A stretch of 25,061 nucleotides of DNA from Phallusia fumigata (lineage: Eukaryota; Chordata; Ascidiacea; Phlebobranchia; Ascidiidae), in contig QXVZ01000299.1 in assembly GCA_008931825.1 (NCBI GenBank), positions 1 through 25,061 of the forward strand, written 5' to 3'. Positions 18,382 to 25,061 of the stretch are shown here, piece after piece. The position numbers were made by a program, and so were the translations under genes. The notes beneath the pieces were generated by a model. It was given only the letters and a program-made list of their open reading frames with translations. It had not been told where the DNA came from and did no database searches. How positions within the stretch are numbered: position 1 is the first letter of the stretch; every line of letters begins with the position of its first letter.

Positions 18382-18945
18382 CATCGCAAGAGCAGGTTTA
18401 AATCTTGACAGACATTACCAACATCAAGAATAAGGAACATTACAGCATCAATTTTTTTTATTTATCCCAAAAGAATGGGCATCAGAACTTCATTGCACTA
18501 CATGCTTGGGCAACTTGATATTCATTACACTATTTGAAAAATTCTTGCCCCTGTGGAAATTTGGCATATAAATACGCCTATATTTACCCACTTGTCACAT
18601 GAGTTTTGTTTCATTAGGCCTACTTTGGCTGTTTGTGTGTATATCACATATGCAATGCCATTTTTTTCTTCCTCATTACTGTTTTGTACAAGCTTTCTTG
18701 CAACGTATGTTCGAAGAGCCTACATATTTTTAAAGTTAGTCTGAACAAGCAAGGACTGGTCGTACGGCTGGTGTTGTGTCATCATTTTTTTTAATTTAAA
18801 AACATAAAATTCTTTCGAAAAAGCTTTTTGAGCTGTTTGCACAGTTGGCTTCTCATAGTTGAACCATGTTATGCTGGTAATTTGTTCAATTTGATACCAA
18901 TGCATTGAATGTTGATACTTTCAATAAACCAATTGTACAGTATTG
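18382..18945 (+). other. Gene 2 3-prime untranslated region
   Basis: AT-rich sequence after the stop codon with no open frame of interest. It contains the polyadenylation signal listed separately. The end of the transcript is placed about 15-20 bases past that signal. Confidence 0.7.
18923..18928 (+). terminator. Polyadenylation signal AATAAA
   Basis: A canonical hexamer about 540 bases past the stop codon, followed within 20 bases by a ttggtttcagttg stretch. The duplicated region of the next copy starts about 65 bases further on, so this marks the end of gene 2. Confidence 0.75.
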
Positions 18946-19878
18946 GTTTCAGTTGAATATCAAAGAGATGGCAGATTTTTTTGCCGAGTTTACACTCCAA
19001 GACAAATCCTATAAAACAACAACTACAGGAGAATGCTGTCGGTGTGACTATAAGGAACTATAGGGACTATCGGACGTTAGTGTCACACAAAACCACCCAA
19101 CCCGCTTGCAACCGTAGGGGTATCGTTTGCTGGGTAGGCCACTGGTCTGTCCTTTGGCTGTTGCAAATTTCCCAGTCATACTTGATTGGCTTCTGCGCAA
19201 AGGAATTTCTGACGTGAAGAATGCAGCGAAAATGCGAAAGCACGTCAGTTGAGGGTCCCAACATGGTCCGGCAAAAATTTAAAATAAACAAAACAAGGGG
19301 CAATTTGAAACAACCTGGGGGCCCGAGGGTACCTGGTGTCGGGGCTGTTTACCCCAGGGCCATAACAAACGAGAATGACAAGTTAAAAATATTCTCAAAC
19401 AACTTTACAAGAAAATAAAAGGGAAATCATTATATTTTTTCGAGGAAGGTTCCCGTCTTAAGCAAATTTTCGCAATGCTGCATTCTCTTAACGCTGTAAA
19501 TAGTTCCAGATTATTAAGTGTGTGGTTATTTTGTTGAAACAAGTGATCCTGGAAACCTGATTTCCTCTCGACGACCCTGGTGAAATGTCCCTTTGGCATT
19601 TCGACTTTTCAAATGAATTAACTATTATTCTGTTTCGTTGAGCTACAGGCGTATTCGAACTGTTTTAATGAGCTCTTTGGGAATCGTGGTAGAAAAATAA
19701 GATTTATTGGAGAACTGTCTGTGCTATTCATCTGACAACGCGGTCATGGACGTAGATTATTTGGTGTTACTCCTGGGCAAAAACGGTATAGGTTTGTAAA
19801 CAGAAAGCAAGTAAACTGAAACTTCATTACCCCGAAAAAATAGTGGGTAGTTCATCTTAAGCGTCATGTATTTCCCAG

Positions 19879-20031
19879 GCTCCGCTTTACATTGTTTTAA
19901 AAATCACGACTCATTCGCAATGAAAACGGATTTTAATTTGTTCCGCGTTGACTATCAAGCGTTTCGTCACGCCAATATAACATGTGAGCAAATTCAGGGG
20001 GAAACCGTTTGCCCATGGGTTTTGATGACAG
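19879..20031 (+). CDS. Possible exon of gene 3, unrecognised
   Basis: The acceptor-like tatttcccag and donor g|gtgggt bound an open, phase 1-1 stretch of 51 codons with ALHCFKNHD, FNLFRVDYQ and NITCEQIQGETVC. There are three cysteines and one sequon. In the first copy the same frame has a stop. I do not recognise it, and it could be chance. Confidence 0.3.
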
Positions 20032-20337
20032 GTGGGTACGTTTTTTTCTTCACTACTTGCACGGTCCATCGCAACCCAAGGTCTATTGTAAACCTTTGGC
20101 CGCCAGTGAGTCCAAGGTATTTTATAAACTATGTATAAAAAGCAGTAGGATTTGTCTGGTAGTATCACATTTCCTCGTGCCAAAATGTAAATATATAAAG
20201 TCACTTTTGCTTGCAAAAGGTTTGATAGTGATTTCGCTTAGAGTACGCACAAAATTTTATTTCGTTTATTCCAATCTAATCTATCTGTAAGCTGTTTTTA
20301 TTACTTGATATTGATTCAACCTAATCTGTTTTAAAAA

Positions 20338-20421
20338 ATGTTTAAGGGATTTGGGTTAATTTGCGCTCTTACGTTGGTGTTTGCACTGGATTTAATTTTA
20401 ACGAACAAACTCGCTTTTCAT
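20338..20421 (+). CDS. Possible first exon of gene 3 with a signal peptide
   Basis: The ATG opens MFKGFGLICALTLVFALD, a short basic start followed by a hydrophobic core as in secretory signal peptides. A strong donor, cat|gtatgt, ends it in phase 0. In the first copy the core is kept (VLTLVFALD) but the bases that hold the ATG are missing. It does not connect directly to the firm exon at 21502 (phase 1), so intermediate exons would be needed. Short hydrophobic frames are common in AT-rich DNA. Confidence 0.3.
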
Positions 20422-20513
20422 GTATGTAAAGGTTGCATACATGAACTTAAAAACCAGCTTTTGTATATTCTGCAAACCCCTCTGAATTGTCAATGTGTCG
20501 TAAACTATTTGAG

Positions 20514-20580
20514 TTGAGTTGAGTTTATTTCGCTCGGTGAAAGAAATAATAGCGACCCAATTTCACTAAAACAATATCTG
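20514..20580 (+). mobile_element. Short element insertion with an empty site in the other copy
   Basis: The first copy reads ctatttgacatttcg at about 12028-12042. Here the same words are split by about 67 bases beginning agttgagttgagtttatttc. The inserted sequence is the end of the element family at 13660 and 16900. This is direct evidence that the family has been mobile, or that the fragment has been lost cleanly, since the copies separated. Confidence 0.65.
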
Positions 20581-21107
20581 ACATTTCGACGTGCTATTTA
20601 TAAACCTGCTTTGTTGGTTGATTCGGTCATTGGGTTTTCCCGTTGCTGCAAAGTTTTGGGGCTGCAATTCACTCAACCTTGGGAAAATACGAACCGCAAA
20701 ACGGGACTTTTTCAGGTGTTTCGTTTTAGCCAATGTTTTGTTTCGGCAACAGAAAAACTTCTTGCCTGCGCAAATTTTCTCTCGCAAAAAAACGGCCTAA
20801 CTTTTGTCATCAGAACATCCCACAACAAGCAGTTGTCATGTCTTCTTAGACCCAGTCGCTGCGTTACCTTGGTGCCAGCGTTTTCTTTTAGAAAAGGAGT
20901 ATGACTACGAAGTGAAGGTAACATTAAGTGAAGCGGTTTACTATAATTTGTGTTTATGTTATGCTTGCTTCCACAGGCGTTTCATGTTACAATAACATTA
21001 CGAACTGATCAAAATCGAAGCACTTGACAATTGAACAAAGTATAAAGCATTTATTGGAACTCCTACGCTGTTTAAACAATTGAAGGATAGATCAATCATT
21101 GCCAGAG

Positions 21108-21190
21108 CTGATTGCCTTGGAAGATGTGGCATAACGTTTTCTGGATGTTACCTTTCCTTATGGCCAGCAGTAGGCTGCCAAACGTTGTCA
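21108..21190 (+). CDS. Possible small exon with paired cysteines (copy of 12616-12698)
   Basis: Same frame, phase and donor (gtaagt) as in the first copy; DCLGRCGITFSG is kept and the following Tyr is replaced by Cys. The support and doubts are those given for 12616. Confidence 0.25.
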
Positions 21191-21501
21191 GTAAGTTGAC
21201 TTGATTTAGACTTACGTTAACAGACCAATATACGTTATTAGGGTTGCCATTTTTAGTTTTTCTGGGGTCAATTTGATTCATAAATCTCGCACGTTGTCAA
21301 ATTCTCGAGTTATTGTATTGTTTAACAAATAGCAGTTTGCGTTTCGACCCATATATAGTTTTCATGACAACCTGTTTCTAAAATACCAGCTGCAACTTTG
21401 TTTTAGAAAAAGGTTTGGACCTTAATTCATCTTAAGAGCCTAATGTACGGCAGATAAGTTGAAGAAGCTACTGGATAAAACCTCATCCAACTTTTATTCA
21501 G

Positions 21502-21674
21502 ACGCCGAAACGCTTTATCCACCTACGTTTGGAAACGTTACCTTCAATGGATTTTCGGTTTTCCTCAATATAACTGGGACTACGAATGCCCAACTGATGT
21601 TCGCACCAATGCATCGTTTCGACCCGAACAACTTTGATTCACTCTTTTTAACAACTGGGACCACTTCTCAGCAA
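21502..21674 (+). CDS. Gene 3 exon: FN3 domain, first half
   Basis: Counterpart of 13017-13189, same length and phase. Six base differences change two residues (Q/E near the start; N/F in MHR.DPNN). The donor is gtaagt. Confidence 0.8.
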
Positions 21675-22021
21675 GTAAGTTTGAAACAGAGTAAACTGCA
21701 TGGGTTATTTGTTAGTTTGATTGATGATTGGTTTCTTTTACGTTTTAGCTATTTCTGCGAACTGTTTTGACAAAGCGAACTAAACTGAAGCCAACGCTTA
21801 GACGTGTGTGCTTACAATAAGTCTATGTTGCTTTAGTTTAAATCATCGTAACAGTCGAAACCGGAGAATCTCTAACGTTGCAAATACAAAATGGTTTTGC
21901 AACAATCAACCATCGACGTTTTTGAGGTTTTTGCCTTCACAAGACAGATGTTTTAGTTCGCTACCTTTTTTAAAGTATGGATTATTTTATGCCGGTTTGA
22001 AATGACATGATATCTTTTAAG
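21675..22021. other. Intron inside an FN3 domain of gene 3
   Basis: Non-coding, alignable with 13190-13515, with a short extra piece near 21920-21960. Confidence 0.6.
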
Positions 22022-22118
22022 GTTTCGGGAGTCTCAAGTAACACCGTATTCGAAGCGAAATTGCAAGCGACAGTCGATGGTCAAATCATACAAAGTGCAA
22101 GCAGCTTTGTCAGAACAG
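22022..22118 (+). CDS. Gene 3 exon: FN3 domain, second half
   Basis: Counterpart of 13516-13612, phase 0 to 1, encoding NTVFEAKLQATVDGQIIQSA. Six of 33 residues differ from the first copy, concentrated in one loop. Confidence 0.8.
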
Positions 22119-22632
22119 GTCGGTCAATGTCCCAAATGTTTCTTGCGCTTTGACTAGTTCCAACACCAACATGCTCAACAACAGCGTAGCTGCAGCGCGT
22201 TCAACCTCATTCCGCCAATTGTGCCCTCAACCGTTTGGGGCATTATAAAGTTTTGACGTTGCGCAGATATTTTCGGCCTGGTGATTGATTTAGTGCTATT
22301 GTGTCGTTTCGTTTTCTTTCACCAATCCAAATATACTTTACCTCCACTTAACTCAAAGGCCACATCTTGTATCTCCAAGTCACAGATTCCTGATTTGGCA
22401 TTCCTGATTTGGCAAAAAAATAGGTACTTTTTACTCTTGCAACCCATACCTTTTTCTATTTGGAGATTCCAGTTCAAACAAGCTCCTCTGTTGAAGCTTA
22501 GTGCAACTGACCAACACATTGGTAAAATTAGTGTTCTGAATTTGCGTTAACTGTGTAGCCCACTGATATCCTGGTGTTATCATGTTATGTACCAATTATG
22601 AGTAGAAAGTGACAAAACACTCGACTTTTTAG
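22119..22632. other. Intron of gene 3 with the shared reverse mobile element
   Basis: Non-coding. It holds the same element insertion as the first copy at 22150-22350 and ends at acceptor gactttttag. Confidence 0.6.
22150..22350 (-). mobile_element. Short non-autonomous element, reverse orientation (shared site)
   Basis: Same insertion as 13660-13855, at the same intron position, with its own substitutions and indels. Bounds are approximate. Confidence 0.5.
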
Positions 22633-22801
22633 CCCCCTCTGGCGTAAAGATCGGCTACGTTCTACCGAAACCGACTTTTGCTGTGGTGATGTTCGAAAAG
22701 ACGCCAGGCGCAACCTTATGGGAGGTTAGACAGACAAACATGAGGACAGGAGTTGTGGAGAAGTGCAAGTGTGCAAACGGATCATATGCTTACACTGCAG
22801 T
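22633..22801 (+). CDS. Gene 3 exon: FN3 domain, first half
   Basis: Counterpart of 14148-14316, phase 1 to 2, donor gt|gtaaga. It encodes APSGVKIGYVLPKPTFAVVM. Nine base differences: five silent and four changing residues. Confidence 0.8.
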
Positions 22802-23079
22802 GTAAGAATTATAAACATTGAAAAGCAACATTCGTTTAGATGAAACGTCATGTTGATTAATGTATGTAAACTGTATATTTTTTAATGAGCAGCAGAAAGC
22901 TGTCGAATCCACAACATGCTTAGGTTTTTCTACCACACATCTGACTCTAAATTGACCATGTACCGGCGGTATATCATTCTTCTACAGCGTATTGTGCTGT
23001 TATTCGTTATCATTGGTCAGCATAGTTACTCAAAGTTTCGTTCTTCTGCTTATGGTTAACTTTATTGGATGTCCAACAG

Positions 23080-23201
23080 GATAACATCACTGGATGCAAA
23101 CACAAACTACCAGGTCCAAGCTCGCGTATCGCAGGTTTACGGTTCTTTCAACTTCACCGAAGAGCAGAGTCCTTTCGGCGCCAACTTTAGTTTTACAACA
23201 G
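23080..23201 (+). CDS. Gene 3 exon: FN3 domain, second half
   Basis: Counterpart of 14660-14781, phase 2 to 1. It encodes DANTNYQVQARVSQVYGSFN. Three residues differ (L/Y, L/F, N/S). Confidence 0.82.
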
Positions 23202-23578
23202 GTGCGGTAGTTGATTAAACCGCAAGCTTTATTTCGTAAAAACATGAGTTTGTCATCTTTAGTACTTTGGCAGCCCGGGGCAAAAACATCTCAGTACGTT
23301 TTCATTTAACTTATGTTCACTTGTGCGATCATTAACTTTAACATGAAGATGTATAAGCCGTTGCTGCAAGGGATTGTATAATCTTAAAGCAATCACAATT
23401 TGATTGAAAAAATATCCTCCACTTTTTTACAAGTTTGCATTGCATATGGCTCTTCGCCTTTTTATTGGGAGTTTGGGCCATGCTGTACAGCCATAATGCT
23501 GAGAGTAGTTGATAATACATACTTCTTGATCTATTTGCCATTAACCTGTTGGCAAGCAAACATATTTTACATTTTTAG
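23202..23578. other. Intron of gene 3
   Basis: Non-coding. The 5-prime part is unlike the matching intron of the first copy; the last 170 or so bases are related to it. Confidence 0.6.
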
Positions 23579-23833
23579 AACGACTTTCAGCGTTCGGACG
23601 AGTCATATTCGACGCAAGTAATCCTACTGACGCGGAAATTCAAGCTGAAATCAACGCTGCTTACGCCGGTAATTCAAACGTGCACAGCGCCAACCTGATA
23701 ACATTCGATAACGTGACAGAATCTATTTATCGGCATTACGAGATTCTCGTCAACCAACCAACAGCTCCGGACAACTCTACCCTGATCATCCCCGACACTT
23801 CGCTGTACCGAGATAACCAAGTGCGATACGAAG
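23579..23833 (+). CDS. Gene 3 exon: SEA-like domain
   Basis: Counterpart of 15298-15552, phase 1 at both ends. It encodes RLSAFGRVIFDASNPTDAEI and keeps the closing SLYRDNQVRYEG. Seven residues differ and about six further codons differ silently. Confidence 0.78.
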
Positions 23834-23950
23834 GTAAAGTGCCTTACACTTTACACAAATCCAACCATGTCCATGGTTCACGTCTTTCACTAAATAGCCT
23901 GCTACCCACTAGGGGGCCCCAGCGCAGCTTCCACCGATGTTGGATATTCA

Positions 23951-24083
23951 AACAGCAGTACTTGGGCGAGCGCTTGGTCAAATGGGCTGAGGCGCTCGAC
24001 CCATATACAGAAACAAAAAACTGATCGGGATTCGTTCTCGGGATCGTCCCGGGTTCGAACCCCGTAAAACAACAACAGTACTT
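23951..24083 (+). mobile_element. tRNA-derived SINE with target-site duplication
   Basis: The element, about 23964-24070, starts gggcgagcgcttggtcaaat, has a D-arm-like ctgaggcgctcgac and a perfect B-box-type gggttcgaacccc, and ends cgtaaaac. It is flanked by aacagcagtactt (23951-23963) and aacaacagtactt (24071-24083), 12 of 13 matching. The internal RNA polymerase III promoter pattern, A-rich end and duplication fit a short retroposon. It is absent from the first copy's intron. It is too altered to be a working tRNA. Confidence 0.75.
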
Positions 24084-24363
24084 ATTTTACTCGTGTAAGA
24101 TATGTTTTTTCAAACACGTGTATGTTTTCCTGTTTTATTTTATTTTTCTTGTAGAATTACCTTATTTTTGTTGTGTATATCAAGCCCGTAAATAGCTTGT
24201 CCTGTTAATCGTAAATGTTAATCAAAACCAAATTCTGTTCTTTCGGTTCCTCTGCTACAAAGTTGCCCACAATTGAGTTAGGGCACCTCTAATCTAAATG
24301 CTTCCGTCTATTTCTGATGAACGTCTATTTTATATCACAAGCGGCAAGAAACCCGTAACATTG

Positions 24364-24419
24364 GTATAAACCAGTGCTGTCGGTATAAACCAGTGCCCGT
24401 AACATTGGTATAAACCAGT
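24364..24419. repeat. Short tandem repeat, unit containing ggtataaaccagtg
   Basis: Three copies of ggtataaaccagtg lie close together, two of them within a longer repeated phrase cccgtaacattggtataaac. No function is apparent. It is not seen at the matching place of the first copy. Confidence 0.7.
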
Positions 24420-24737
24420 GCTGACAATGCCCCCAGAGGTCCACAGAAAGATTTTCTGGGGTTCCATGACCTTTGCATGCATAAAATGACAGCAATATAG
24501 CGAAACAAAAATATCCGCCGCCATAGTCTAATCTGCAACTAATCAAGCGCTCTATAGCGGAGGGCACTTGTATGTAACCGCACTAACTGATTTTATCAAA
24601 GAGATAAATTTTAGCCAAATCATTAAAATCGTGTTAACAACGCCTAGAGACATATATTGGAAATGACGGGGCGTTAATAATCCCTTTACTTTCTTTGTTG
24701 GTTGCCTAATTAATAGTTTTAACATTTTTTTCGACAG

Positions 24738-24926
24738 TGGCATCGACAAGATACATCTTAACAAGTACCGGGGGATATTTTTACCTTCCCACTGAGGGTT
24801 GTGAAGTATTTCCTGACATGCGAAAGTGGTTTCTGTTTGCGGATGATGGAGCAAAGGAAAACTTTACTTTTTTGAATCACGATTCTTCAGCGGCCACAAT
24901 ATTCAGCGTTGGATTTTTCACTTCAA
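24738..24926 (+). CDS. Gene 3 exon: variable domain X
   Basis: Counterpart of 16158-16346, same length and phase 1-1, donor a|gtaagc. It encodes VASTRYILTSTGGYFYLPTE, then EGCEVFPDMRKWFLF and ENFTFLNHD. Start, EGC, FPD, RKWFLF, NFTF and the closing SS/FS are kept. About 30 of 64 residues differ from the first copy, many by two or three base changes in one codon. It is the last exon of gene 3 within the window; the FN3 and EGF exons should follow outside it. Confidence 0.82.
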
Positions 24927-25061
24927 GTAAGCTTATTTTACAAAATTGTTTAGAAACGCACTGGTGTGCTTTTTACAGTGTGTAAAGATCCGATGGTGTG
25001 TTAGTTATATGTTTTTTTTATTTTTATTGTTTTTGAGGGGGGGGGGGGGGGGGGGGGGCCC
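24927..25061. other. Intron start and terminal poly-G tract
   Basis: A short non-coding stretch ends in 22 G residues (25037-25058) and ccc. A pure G run exactly at the contig end is most likely a sequencing or trimming artefact. Confidence 0.6.

Larger units (their letters stand above)
18994..21501. repeat. Second copy of the duplicated upstream region (gene 3 5-prime side)
   Basis: It starts cactccaagacaaatcc, as at 10521, and stays alignable to 13016. Insertions relative to the first copy include about 58 bases at 20173-20231 and a mobile-element fragment at 20514-20580; the first copy has about 65 extra bases near 12145-12210. There are no N characters between gene 2's end and this copy, so this junction is in continuous sequence. 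Exon candidates inside are listed separately. Confidence 0.85.
23834..24737. other. Intron of gene 3 with a SINE and a small tandem repeat
   Basis: Non-coding. It is longer than the matching intron of the first copy and contains the tRNA-like SINE at 23964-24070. Three copies of ggtataaaccagtg lie at 24364-24419. It ends at acceptor ttttttcgacag. Confidence 0.6.

Noticed and set aside
20892..20917. EYDYEV motif after a good acceptor, resembling an FN3 strand
   Set aside because: Only 26 bases to the next donor, no partner half, and a stop (TAG) at the matching place in the first copy. At most a fossil.
23964..24070. Possible functional tRNA gene
   Set aside because: The B-box is good but the anticodon arm and acceptor stem do not form a proper tRNA, and the flanking direct repeats show a retroposed SINE.
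1..25061. CRISPR arrays, bacterial operons, phage or plasmid genes
   Set aside because: No short spaced direct repeats of that kind, no ribosome-binding sites, and clear spliceosomal introns throughout.

Overview
The window looks like nuclear DNA from an invertebrate chordate, most likely an ascidian tunicate of the Ciona type. That is inference. What I see is AT-rich DNA with short GT-AG introns, small extracellular-module exons bounded mostly by phase-1 introns, short non-autonomous transposons in the introns, and pairs of near-identical stretches that look like the divergent haplotypes known from Ciona assemblies. There is no prokaryotic organisation. All convincing coding sequence is on the + strand. 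Single N characters at 5543, 6864, 10520 and 16465 act as assembly gaps of unknown size: two cut through exons, one sits where an exon is required by phase, and one sits at the seam of a duplication.

Region 1 (about 1000-10519, gene 1, both ends missing) encodes part of a modular ectodomain. In order it has a SEA-like domain (1005-1292), two exons of an unrecognised Cys-containing domain called here X (1357-1584, 1721-1894), a split fibronectin type III (FN3) domain (3503-3678 plus 4930-5047 or its near-copy 6193-6310), an EGF exon cut by a gap (6857-6933), three more FN3 domains (6999-9441), and a large multi-EGF exon that runs into the gap at 10520.

Region 2 (10521-18945, gene 2) encodes FN3-FN3 (13017-14781), SEA-like (15298-15552), one X exon (16158-16346) with a decayed relic of the same exon just upstream, then a gap. 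After it come the second half of an FN3 domain (17321-17441) and a terminal exon with four EGF repeats, a short charged tail, a stop codon and a polyadenylation signal (17651-18928). No membrane anchor is visible, so the product is probably secreted. The order SEA, X, FN3, EGF repeats that of gene 1.

Region 3 (18994-25061, gene 3) is a second copy of 10521 to about 16350. It carries the FN3-FN3-SEA-X exons again and runs off the window. It could be a true tandem paralogue. Alternatively, the contig 10521-16464 could be the other haplotype of this locus placed in tandem by the assembler. The sequence alone does not settle this.

The most interesting signal is in the X exon. Between the two copies the flanking FN3 and SEA exons differ at roughly 3-18 percent of residues, but the X exon differs at about 30 of 64. 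Nearly all of its differing codons are amino-acid changing, and they sit on a fixed scaffold (EGC, FPD, RKWFLF, NFTF). A dead copy of the exon lies about 150 bases upstream. This fits a diversifying recognition domain, such as allorecognition, gamete recognition or immune receptors, but function is not shown here. A milder version of the pattern appears in the FN3 half-exon pair 4930/6193, whose coding bases differ about 10 percent while the intron just downstream differs about 1 percent.
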